Both the position numbers and the translations under genes were made by a program. A stretch of 13,225 nt of DNA. It comes from Roseimaritima sp. GTDB lineage: Bacteria > Planctomycetota > Planctomycetia > Pirellulales > Pirellulaceae. Under the pieces are notes generated by a model that worked only from the letters and a program-made list of their open reading frames with translations, was not told the DNA's origin and did no database searches. Shown here piece by piece: positions 1-6,955 of the stretch. Each line of letters opens with the position of its first letter. Within the stretch, counting starts at the first letter, position 1. Location: the NCBI GenBank assembly GCA_007124075.1, contig SLFV01000043.1, positions 1 to 13,225 on the forward strand, read 5' to 3'.

Positions 1-761
1 ATCGCTTCGTCATGAAAGCGCTGCCAACTCGCTTCCTCGTCACCCGGATTGATCGGATAAAACAGGCAATCATTCGTGACTGCCGCCTTGTGATCGCCGG
101 GAGCGTCACCAATCATCAAACAATGGTTGGCTGGATACTTGGCCGCATTGGCAAGCGTCTCCTTCTTACTCCCGGATTCCTGCCCGCAGATTTCGGTCAC
201 ATATTGATCGACGGAATGCTCCTCCCACTCGGATCGCAACGCTTCGTTTGGCGTCGCACTACAAACCAGCACATCCGCGTTGGCATGCAGCCGAATCAAC
301 GACTGACGCACCATCGGGTACGGTGGAACACCATGGACAAATTCCGCAACCGTCCGATTAACCGCCTCCGACCATTCCAGTGCATGCGTTAAATCGGGGT
401 CATTAGTCGCGGCGACTTTTTCCTTCAAAGCCGGATTGCCCAACTTGCTTTCCTGGGCGATCCAATCACGCAGTGACTGCGGAATCTCAATTTTGACGCC
501 ACGGGCCTGCACCTCGGGACGTTTCTGCAACCACTCCAGCACCTCGACCAAGGCGGGAAAACGATTGATCCCCCGGCTTTTGCTGTACAAGTTCACAAAC
601 TCACCAGCTTCGCGCGCGTACTTGCTGACGGCCTGCAAATTATAATACTTGATGATATTGGGAATGAAGCATTCCTTGTGCTTCAGTTCCATTGTGTCAA
701 AAACACAGCCGTCGGAATCAATACCGACAAAGTAATCATGTTTGGGTTCGATGATATACAT
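1..761 (-). CDS. HAD-superfamily hydrolase (partial, C-terminus off the left edge)
   Basis: Reading the minus strand from the ATG at 761 gives 253 codons with no stop to the window edge, so the gene is open and truncated only by the window. The HAD motifs occur in order: motif I at residues 15-18 (D15-S-D17-G, nucleophile and acid/base Asp), a motif II serine in VCSATP (S168), motif III lysine in SKKET (K199/K200), and motif IV in IGDAPGDHK (G218, D219, D223) for Mg2+. Roughly 100 residues between motifs I and II form a large helical cap (C1-type), as in phosphoglycolate-phosphatase-like enzymes. No signal peptide is seen, so it is cytoplasmic. The substrate cannot be read from sequence. There is no convincing Shine-Dalgarno before the ATG; that start puts motif I close to the N-terminus, as the family expects. 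It lies about 106 bp downstream of the phosphofructokinase gene in the same direction. Confidence 0.85.
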   Translation of the reverse strand, partial: MYIIEPKHDYFVGIDSDGCVFDTMELKHKECFIPNIIKYYNLQAVSKYAREAGEFVNLYSKSRGINRFPALVEVLEWLQKRPEVQARGVKIEIPQSLRDWIAQESKLGNPALKEKVAATNDPDLTHALEWSEAVNRTVAEFVHGVPPYPMVRQSLIRLHANADVLVCSATPNEALRSEWEEHSVDQYVTEICGQESGSKKETLANAAKYPANHCLMIGDAPGDHKAAVTNDCLFYPINPGDEEASWQRFHDEA

Positions 762-867
762 AGAATTCGCAGCGATGTAAAAACTTGAGAAATTGAGAAA
801 TGACAGCTAACAGCCTATTGAAAATAGGAGCCTGATTCAGGCAGGAAGGTTCCTTGATCCGCACACG
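762..867. other. Short intergenic region with small inverted repeats
   Basis: This gap separates the phosphofructokinase stop from the HAD-hydrolase start; both genes run leftward. It holds three small inverted repeats: CCTATT-GAA-AATAGG at 814-828, CCTGA-T-TCAGG at 831-841, and a GGAA/TTCC pair around 844-853. The first could form a 6-bp hairpin with a 3-base loop in the RNA read from the minus strand. None is followed by a clear T-run on that strand, so a factor-independent terminator is not supported. No gene is seen here. Confidence 0.3.
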
Positions 868-2157
868 CTAACCCCGGTCCGCCTGGGGAACATACGATGG
901 CAACTTTTGATCGGCGTAAATCCTTTGGAACCGCGTCATCCGTTGTCGCCCCCCGATCATTGGCAACGACAACATTCCCTCGCCAACCAGCGGCATTGCA
1001 TAGCGGACAAACTCGTCGGTCACGTCGTACCCATTGGGGCTAATCCATTGCTGGGGAAATGTCCGCTCGCTGTTGGCAACTTGATCCAAGGGAACCTTGT
1101 CGTATCGGACGCTGTAAATCGGACCATCGTTACGCAATATCGTCGACATGTAGCCTGATTCCTGTTGGGCAGCCAACCGACAAGCCATTTCACCGGCGTG
1201 GTAGGCCTCATCCAAGTCCACGACCGACGCATACGCCATCGCGTGACGCTGGTCGGTCCCAGAGACATTCGCTCTCGCAGCCCCCTTGGCCGCCAAGCCA
1301 ACGCTATTCAGGTGGTTAACCAGTTTTTGAGCAACCGTCATCTGGCTAGCGCTAAAAGAGACGTGCCCGAACGAATCGCGGACCTCACCCAAGGAACCAA
1401 CGTCAAACCCCTCGCTAACCACCACAATGCAGCGACCATCACGCCGCAGTTGGTCATTAATATTGTCTGTCATTTGCTCTAAAGAACAGGGACTTTCCGC
1501 GAGGTAGATCTGCAACGGAAGCTCGCGGCCCGGATCCGCCAATCGGGCCGCTGCGGGAATGAAACCAATCTTCCGGCCCATCGCCTGCAACACCAAAACC
1601 GGATCCGCCGGGCAGGAACCTCCGTTTTCCTCATTGGCATACTGAACAGTGTGCATCCAGTACTTGGCAGTGGAGCCATACCCTGGAGTGTGATCAATCA
1701 ATTTGAACTCACTGTCCCCGACATCGTTATCAATCGTCTTAGGGCCGCCGATACCAACCAAATCCAACCCCCGCTCCCGCGCCAAGAGCGCAATTTTGTT
1801 GGCGGTGTCCATCGAATCGTTGCCACCGATATAGATAAAGTAGCCAACATCATGGGCTTTCAAGACATCGATCACGCGGTCAAAGTCTTCGTTCTGGTGT
1901 GCTTTCAGTTTGTACCGACACGTGCCGATCGAACCGGCCGCCGGGGTGTACCGCAGCAACGCCACCTCTTCATCCGATTGCGCGGATAAATCCAGCAGTT
2001 CTTCTTTCAACACCCCCTCGATCCCATGCCGCGCACCGTAAACGGTACCGACATTACCCAACTGCCGGGCGGTTTCTATAATCCCACGCAGGGTGTTGTT
2101 GATAACGGCGCTGGGGCCACCACTTTGGGCGACCACAAGGTTACGAGGAGCGGACAT
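868..2157 (-). CDS. pfp: PPi-type 6-phosphofructokinase (diphosphate--fructose-6-phosphate 1-phosphotransferase)
   Basis: The 429-residue cytoplasmic protein phosphorylates fructose 6-phosphate to the 1,6-bisphosphate in glycolysis. It carries the phosphofructokinase signatures in order: QSGGPSAVINN (residues 11-21), YIGGNDSMDT (109-118), GPKTIDNDV (138-146, with catalytic base D143), PGYGSTAKY, the MGRKIGF substrate loop, VVSEGFD and VSGTDQRH. Two positions decide the phosphoryl donor in this family. ATP enzymes have Gly at both E. coli sites 104 and 124; here they are D114 and K140, the PPi-dependent pair. PPi use is therefore inferred with good support, and the reaction would be reversible. 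I chose the ATG at 2157 because the only upstream extension starts at a TTG (2205) and adds 16 hydrophobic, proline-rich residues not expected before MSAPRNLVV. It sits 93 bp downstream of the MoxR gene. Confidence 0.93.
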   Translation of the reverse strand: MSAPRNLVVAQSGGPSAVINNTLRGIIETARQLGNVGTVYGARHGIEGVLKEELLDLSAQSDEEVALLRYTPAAGSIGTCRYKLKAHQNEDFDRVIDVLKAHDVGYFIYIGGNDSMDTANKIALLARERGLDLVGIGGPKTIDNDVGDSEFKLIDHTPGYGSTAKYWMHTVQYANEENGGSCPADPVLVLQAMGRKIGFIPAAARLADPGRELPLQIYLAESPCSLEQMTDNINDQLRRDGRCIVVVSEGFDVGSLGEVRDSFGHVSFSASQMTVAQKLVNHLNSVGLAAKGAARANVSGTDQRHAMAYASVVDLDEAYHAGEMACRLAAQQESGYMSTILRNDGPIYSVRYDKVPLDQVANSERTFPQQWISPNGYDVTDEFVRYAMPLVGEGMLSLPMIGGRQRMTRFQRIYADQKLPSYVPQADRG

Positions 2158-2213
2158 TGACGACACTGGTTTGGTTACGAGGAACAAAGGCGGAAGTGGT
2201 AACAACGTGGGGG

Positions 2214-2242
2214 ATAATACCGCGCAGGCCGCCCGGTGACCA
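2214..2242 (-). promoter_or_regulatory. Possible promoter for the phosphofructokinase gene
   Basis: On the minus strand there is a TATTAT box (2214-2219) 17 bases downstream of TGGTCA (2237-2242). This is close to the housekeeping consensus at 5/6 and 4/6. Transcription would start near 2207, giving a leader of about 50 bases before the ATG at 2157. This is a by-eye match only, and the gene could equally be read through from the upstream MoxR gene. Confidence 0.25.
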
Positions 2243-2250
2243 GTCGCGGT

Positions 2251-3255
2251 TCATTCCGCCCGCTCAGCGACCTTTTCCAAAATCTCCAACAGCACCTGAT
2301 CGGCATCGACGCCTTCGGCCTGGGCTTCGAAATTCAAAAGCACACGATGCCGCATCGCAGGCAAGAAGACTCGCCGCACGTCTTCGAAACTGACGTTGTA
2401 ACGTCCCTCCAGCAAGGCCCGCACCTTGGCCGCCAAGGCCAAGGTTTGCGCACCACGCGGACTGCTGCCCCAGCGTACGTATTGGTTGGTGATGGCAACT
2501 GCGAAGGGGCCCTCGGGGTGTGTCGCCAAAGTCAGACGCACCAAGTAATCCTCCACGTGTGTCGCCAAAATGACCTGCCGAACCAGTTGCTGCCAGGAGA
2601 TGATCTCCTGACCGTCCATCACCTTGCTCAGTTCAACGCGTTCACCCCGCGTTGTCCGCTGGACGATTGTTGCCAGCTCCTCCCGACTGCTGTAGCCGAC
2701 GACGAGTTTAAACAAAAAACGATCTAGCTGAGCTTCCGGCAACGGATAGGTCCCCTCCTGTTCGATCGGGTTTTGCGTAGCCAACACGAAGAACGGTTGT
2801 TGTAATTGATACCGATGTCCCGCAGCGGTGACCGTTCCTTCCTGCATCGTTTCCAACATTGCGGACTGTGTCTTGGGAGTCGCCCGGTTAATCTCATCTG
2901 CCAGCAAAATCTGGGAAAATACAGGGCCTTTCTGAAATTCGAATCGCCGACGGCCCGATTCGTCTTCCACAATCATGTTGGTCCCCAGGATGTCGGCAGG
3001 CATCAAATCGGGAGTGAACTGAATTCGATTAAATTCCAAGTTCAAAACCTCAGCCAAGGTCCGCACAAGCATCGTCTTCCCCAACCCCGGGACACCTTCC
3101 AGAAGGCAGTGACCGCCGCACAGCATCGCGGTCAGCAACCCATGGACGATCTCGTCGTGCCCGACAATCACACGACTAATCTCTTGACGAATCGCCGCAT
3201 AGCGGTGCCGAAATTGTTCCGATTGGGCTTGCATGGTTTCGGTGACGCTGGACAT
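2251..3255 (-). CDS. MoxR-family AAA+ ATPase
   Basis: The 334-residue protein is full length for the MoxR family, cytoplasmic ATPases thought to act as chaperones maturing or activating partner proteins, often together with VWA-domain proteins. Walker A is GVPGLGKT (residues 54-61), Walker B is ILLADE (116-121) followed by INRATPKTQSAMLE, and sensor 1 is ATQNPIEQEGTYPLPEAQLD (159-178, N162). These are all typical of MoxR. The C-terminal lid contains SPRGAQTL, the usual sensor-2 region. The ATG at 3255 is the first in frame; M8 is an alternative. No strong Shine-Dalgarno precedes it. The usual downstream partners (DUF58, VWA or transglutaminase-like genes) are absent: the next gene in its direction is phosphofructokinase, so its client is unknown. 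It is transcribed divergently from the sialidase-like gene. Confidence 0.95.
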   Translation of the reverse strand: MSSVTETMQAQSEQFRHRYAAIRQEISRVIVGHDEIVHGLLTAMLCGGHCLLEGVPGLGKTMLVRTLAEVLNLEFNRIQFTPDLMPADILGTNMIVEDESGRRRFEFQKGPVFSQILLADEINRATPKTQSAMLETMQEGTVTAAGHRYQLQQPFFVLATQNPIEQEGTYPLPEAQLDRFLFKLVVGYSSREELATIVQRTTRGERVELSKVMDGQEIISWQQLVRQVILATHVEDYLVRLTLATHPEGPFAVAITNQYVRWGSSPRGAQTLALAAKVRALLEGRYNVSFEDVRRVFLPAMRHRVLLNFEAQAEGVDADQVLLEILEKVAERAE

Positions 3256-3489
3256 GTTTGCGGCTAGCCTGACGATACAGAGAATTCAGAAAACGTACGA
3301 ACCGACGGCGACATCGGGACGCAGTCTAACAAATACCAAGCTCGATGTCGGCTGGGGAGCGTGGTCTCCAGGGGCCGCCCGAAACAAACTCAGCCCGTGT
3401 TCGTGCTGAGAGCACCGACAAGGCAAATCTAGGATACAATGCGGCGAAGGCCCTGCGTTTCGGAATCTCATCGACTGGAAACCTAACCC
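3256..3489. promoter_or_regulatory. Divergent intergenic region (MoxR / sialidase-like)
   Basis: This 234-bp region must hold the promoters of two divergent genes. An 8-bp inverted repeat (CGACATCG at 3309-3316 with CGATGTCG at 3343-3350) spans a 26-base interval. A second element is a pair of competing short stems: CTCAGC (3389-3394) can pair with GCTGAG (3405-3410), while GTGCT (3403-3407) can pair with AGCAC (3411-3415). A TACAAT box at 3435-3440 would suit a plus-strand -10 element for the gene at 3490, but no good -35 lies at the right distance. No coding sequence is supported here. Confidence 0.35.
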
Positions 3490-4758
3490 ATGATCTCCCG
3501 CATCCTGCCGCTTCTGCTGTTGTTGTTGGTTGTCGTTTGGCATTCCCCCAGCGACTCACTGAAAGCCGCCGACCCAATACCCGTGATCGACCTTTCGCAG
3601 CAGACCGATCGCCACGTGATCGTCGCTGCGGGCACCCCCGAGATCTACCAGGGCCACCCGACCACGTTATTGATGCCCGATGGCAAAACGATCTTTGCCG
3701 TCTGGTGCATCGGCCATGGTGGTCCCGCCGGTCCGATGGCGGTAAGCAAGGATCAGGGCTTGACCTGGCAGCGGATTGATGAGCGATTGCCCGAGGATTA
3801 CCAGCAGCACCTCAACTGCCCCAGCATATATCGGATGGTCGACGCTCTGGGGCAGGAACGTTTATGGGTCTTCTCCGCCGCCAAAGGAACGCGTTCCGGT
3901 CCCGGGATGCCGCGTATTGTTAGCGAAGACGGCGGCAAGTCATGGCGGGAAATGCCTCCGCTGGAGTTTCCGTGCGTGATGACCTTCAGCAGCGTGGCAC
4001 GGATCGGGGACGGGCATTATCTGGGGTTGTATCACCGTGGCCCCGACGGTAAAGACCGGGCGCCCCTGGAGGTTTTGCAAACCGAAACACGCGATGGTGG
4101 TTTGACGTGGTCGGAACCTCGCGTGGTCGCGGCGGTCGCGGGACAGAGCCCCTGCGAACCGTTTGCTTTTCATTCGCCCGACGGCACCGAATTATGCTGC
4201 CTGATGCGAGAAAACACGCGTCAGGGCCGCAGTTTGATGATGTTCAGCCGGGACCAGGGGGCTACCTGGACCACGCCTGTGCAAACCAGTTGGGGACTGA
4301 CAGGCGACCGCCACATGGGTGTGCTGACCAAAGACGGGCGGTTGGTGGTTGCGTTTCGGGACCAAGCGCCAGACAGTTCGACCAAGGGACATTTCGTTGC
4401 CTGGGTGGGCAGTTATGAAGATTTGCGCCAGGGAGCGGAGGGGCAGTACCGCATCAAGTTGCTACACAGCCATGCGGGGCGCGATTGTGGATATCCTGGC
4501 CTGGAACTGCTTCCGGACCAAACCGTGGTGGCGACCACGTACATTAAGTACCGGCCCGGCAACGACAAACACTCAATCGTCAGTACTCGCTTTCGCTTGG
4601 ATGAAACGGATCGCTTGCTGGCAGCCCGTTCGTTGCAACCGACCGAGCGTTTGGGGCAAGCGACCTTGGCACAGTATTTCCAAAACGAATCCTCGCGGTT
4701 GACAGACGCTTGTTTGACGGAAATAGAAACGTTGTCCGATTGGCAGGCGAACCAGTAA
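3490..4758 (+). CDS. Secreted Asp-box (BNR) sialidase-like protein; upstream part of an interrupted fusion
   Basis: The 422-residue product has an N-terminal signal peptide (a leucine/valine run at residues 5-16, likely cleavage near A26/A27), so it acts outside the cytoplasm. Four Asp-boxes of the SxDxGxTW type mark a sialidase-fold β-propeller: 86-93, 145-152, 200-207 and 253-260. Planctomycetes have many such proteins, usually annotated exo-α-sialidase. I do not see a classical FRIP motif, so sialic acid as substrate is not proven; another glycan is possible. The propeller seems to end near residue 380. The last ~40 residues (to Q422) do not look like propeller; they resemble the N-terminus of the esterase encoded just downstream in the same frame. 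The gene ends at a TAA (4756-4758) that appears to interrupt a longer reading frame. Confidence 0.85.
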   Translation: MISRILPLLLLLLVVVWHSPSDSLKAADPIPVIDLSQQTDRHVIVAAGTPEIYQGHPTTLLMPDGKTIFAVWCIGHGGPAGPMAVSKDQGLTWQRIDERLPEDYQQHLNCPSIYRMVDALGQERLWVFSAAKGTRSGPGMPRIVSEDGGKSWREMPPLEFPCVMTFSSVARIGDGHYLGLYHRGPDGKDRAPLEVLQTETRDGGLTWSEPRVVAAVAGQSPCEPFAFHSPDGTELCCLMRENTRQGRSLMMFSRDQGATWTTPVQTSWGLTGDRHMGVLTKDGRLVVAFRDQAPDSSTKGHFVAWVGSYEDLRQGAEGQYRIKLLHSHAGRDCGYPGLELLPDQTVVATTYIKYRPGNDKHSIVSTRFRLDETDRLLAARSLQPTERLGQATLAQYFQNESSRLTDACLTEIETLSDWQANQ

Positions 4759-4818
4759 ATCTACCGCCAGCAACTGCATGAGATGCTGGGACTGGACCCG
4801 TTGCCACCGCGAACACCG
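4666..4818 (+). other. Fusion junction broken by an in-frame TAA
   Basis: The sialidase-like gene and the esterase gene share one reading frame, and the only stop between them is the TAA at 4756-4758. Translation through it reads [14 protein letters not shown], stop, IYRQQLHEMLGLDPLPPRT. Both sides look like parts of one known segment: the helical N-terminus of planctomycete esterases, where an L-x-D/E-I-x-T-L-x-D-W stretch leads into R-x-Q-L-x-x-MLGLDPLPxRT. Sense sequence for eight codons between the stop and the ATG at 4783 supports an originally continuous gene. One base change (AAA to TAA, Lys to stop) would explain it. The alternatives are sequencing error, stop-codon readthrough, or real reinitiation 24 bases downstream. 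Confidence 0.7.
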
Positions 4819-6726
4819 CTGCAACCGGTTGTGACTGATAGCGGGACCTTTCCCATCGACAGCGATCCCGAACAAGCCGAAGTGATCATCGAAAACCTTC
4901 ACTTTCAATCGCTGCCCGGTTTGTATGTAACCGGAAATTTTTACCGCCCCGCACAGACGAAGGAGCCGCTGCCAACGATCCTGTATGTTTGCGGTCATGC
5001 CTCAGTCAAACCGGATGGCATCAGTCTGGGCAACAAGACCGCTTACCATCATCACGGGCTGTGGTTCGCTCGCAACGGATATAACTGCCTGACGATTGAC
5101 ACGATCCAGTTAGGAGAAATCGAAGGCATTCATCACGGCACTTACCGCTACGGGATGTGGTGGTGGAACAGTCGAGGGTACACGCCGGCGGGGGTGCAAG
5201 CTTGGAACTGCATTCGAGCATTGGATTACCTTGAAACGCGGCCCGAGGTGGATGCAACACGCTTTGGCATCACAGGACGTTCGGGCGGAGGCGCATATTC
5301 TTGGTGGACAGCGGCACTTGACACCCGGGTCGCGGCTGCGGTGCCCGTCGCCGGGATCACTTCTCTGCGAAATCATGTTGTCGATGGTTGCGTCGAAGGA
5401 CATTGCGACTGCATGTATATGGTCAATACCTACCGCTGGGATTTTCCGCAGGTAGCGGCATTGATCGCGCCACGGCCTTTACTGATATCCAACACCGATA
5501 AGGATCGAATTTTTCCGCTTGAAGGTATCGTCGATGTCCACCACAAGGTTCGCCGGATCTACCGGCTACACGATGCCGACGACCGACTGGGATTGCAGAT
5601 CACCGAGGGCCCGCACAAGGACACACAGGAACTGCATATTCACGCCTTCCGTTGGTTCAATCGGTTTTTACGGGACACCGACGAATTGATTGAAATTGCG
5701 GCCAGCAAACCCCTTCAGGCAGAGCAATTGAAGGTTTTTGCTAGCCTTCCGAGCGACCAACGGGTGACAACGATCCATGAAAGTTTCGTCCCGGCGGCGG
5801 ACCCCAACGATTTCCCGAAGGATTGGCAGGCGGTTACTGAACTGCAATCTCGTACGATGCCGCTTCTGAACGACAAAACGTTTGCCGGTTGGCCGACCAT
5901 CCCCATTGATAAAGGCCTGGACGTTCAGCAGCAATGGTCGGTGGAAGCCGAAGGAATACGGTTGTCACAACTGCAATACACCAGCCAACCACCTTTCCAC
6001 CTACCGATCTACTTGTTGGAATCCGCAGACAGCCCCCCCGGCCAGGCCCCGGTCACCGATGTGCAGATCGTCGGACAAACGGAATTCCAACGATTCGCGG
6101 ACAACATTGTTGCATGGCTGAGTCAAACCGAGCCAGCGCCGCCGTCGACCGACACTACGCATGCGAAGGATTCGGTTTGGGCAGAGTGGACCCAGCGTCT
6201 GCGCGAACAACCTGCCACGGTGGTTGCTGTGATCGCTCCCCGCGGTGTTGGCCCCACTGCTTGGGACACTACGCCCCGGGCTCAGACACAAATTCGCCGT
6301 CGCTTCATGTTGCTGGGCCAAACCTTGGCGGGAATGCAGATCTGGGACGTCCGCCGCGGGTTGGCTGCGGTTAGGACGGCGCGGCCCAGCGAATCCTCGG
6401 CCCTGACCATCCATGGCAGGGGCGACAGTGCGGTGAAAGGTTTGTATTCGATGCTGTACGAACCCCAAATCACGCACGCGGTTTTGGCAGAACTTCCGCA
6501 GCGCCAGCGTGACTCGTTTGACCTGCTGAATGTCAATCGCTTCACCGATATTCCACAACTCCTAACGATGGCTACCAGCAATGCCGCCGAAGTCGTTTTG
6601 TCCTTGAACGAAACGCAGCAGGACGCCTGGAAAGACTTCATTGAGCAATGGAGGCACTTGTTAGAAGCAGAAGAAGGGCGGACGCTGCGCCCCAGAGCGT
6701 TGGTGATTCAGCCCATGGATCCGTAA
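4783..6726 (+). CDS. α/β-hydrolase esterase (acetyl-xylan-esterase-like), N-terminus probably upstream
   Basis: The first domain (about residues 20-300) is a serine hydrolase. It has the nucleophile elbow GRSGGG (S167), an acid in NTDKDR (D239 or D241) and a histidine in EGPHK (H278), within a fold carrying ILYVCGHAS and the APRPLLI strand. This resembles acetyl-xylan-esterase/prolyl-oligopeptidase-like enzymes that remove esters from polysaccharides. A second hydrolase-like domain fills about residues 340-647. It keeps strand and helix patterns but has HGRGDSAVKG (H544-G553) where a nucleophile elbow would sit, and no GxSxG, so it is probably non-catalytic. No signal peptide precedes the first domain, which is unusual for such an enzyme, and no Shine-Dalgarno supports the ATG at 4783. 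Both facts fit its being the distal half of the sialidase-like fusion. If it is translated alone, it would stay in the cytoplasm. Confidence 0.85.
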   Translation: MLGLDPLPPRTPLQPVVTDSGTFPIDSDPEQAEVIIENLHFQSLPGLYVTGNFYRPAQTKEPLPTILYVCGHASVKPDGISLGNKTAYHHHGLWFARNGYNCLTIDTIQLGEIEGIHHGTYRYGMWWWNSRGYTPAGVQAWNCIRALDYLETRPEVDATRFGITGRSGGGAYSWWTAALDTRVAAAVPVAGITSLRNHVVDGCVEGHCDCMYMVNTYRWDFPQVAALIAPRPLLISNTDKDRIFPLEGIVDVHHKVRRIYRLHDADDRLGLQITEGPHKDTQELHIHAFRWFNRFLRDTDELIEIAASKPLQAEQLKVFASLPSDQRVTTIHESFVPAADPNDFPKDWQAVTELQSRTMPLLNDKTFAGWPTIPIDKGLDVQQQWSVEAEGIRLSQLQYTSQPPFHLPIYLLESADSPPGQAPVTDVQIVGQTEFQRFADNIVAWLSQTEPAPPSTDTTHAKDSVWAEWTQRLREQPATVVAVIAPRGVGPTAWDTTPRAQTQIRRRFMLLGQTLAGMQIWDVRRGLAAVRTARPSESSALTIHGRGDSAVKGLYSMLYEPQITHAVLAELPQRQRDSFDLLNVNRFTDIPQLLTMATSNAAEVVLSLNETQQDAWKDFIEQWRHLLEAEEGRTLRPRALVIQPMDP

Positions 6727-6955
6727 GCCGGTATCTCTGTTTGAAGGGTTTGCGAGTGGATTCGGAACTTTCGCTTTCCCATGATGCTTCGGGATTGCAT
6801 TTGCATCGGACCGCTCTGATGTTGTGAAGGCGTTTTACCAACCACGCTCGGTCGCGCAGTCATGATTGATGATTTTAGCTATATTGGTAATAACGACGGG
6901 TGAACGAACCCTGCATTTCGCCCCCCCGCTCCCTCGTTCTGGAAAGAACTCAGCC
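6727..6955 (+). promoter_or_regulatory. Intergenic region before the PQQ-like propeller gene
   Basis: No gene is supported in these 229 bases. A TATATT box at 6880-6885 is a 5/6 match to a -10 element and would place a transcript start near 6892, but the matching -35 position (6857-6862) is poor. A reading frame extends upstream from 6956 to an ATG at 6866, but the added 30 residues would block signal-peptide recognition. I see no terminator after the esterase gene. Confidence 0.25.

Noticed and set aside
12..645. Plus-strand open frames in the first 650 bases
   Set aside because: The minus strand is open across the whole stretch and encodes all HAD motifs; the plus-strand products have biased composition and no motifs.
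907..1989. Several plus-strand open frames over the phosphofructokinase gene
   Set aside because: They are antisense shadows of a gene with clear family motifs, and their translations show no recognisable domain.
2806..3267. A 153-codon plus-strand frame opposite MoxR
   Set aside because: It is antisense to Walker A, Walker B and sensor 1 of a well-conserved ATPase.
4756..4758. Stop recoded as selenocysteine or pyrrolysine
   Set aside because: The codon is TAA; known recoding for these residues uses TGA or TAG, and no SECIS-like hairpin stands out downstream.
6866..6955. Longer start for the PQQ-like propeller protein
   Set aside because: The 30 extra residues would bury the signal peptide; the ATG at 6956 gives a normal secreted-protein start.
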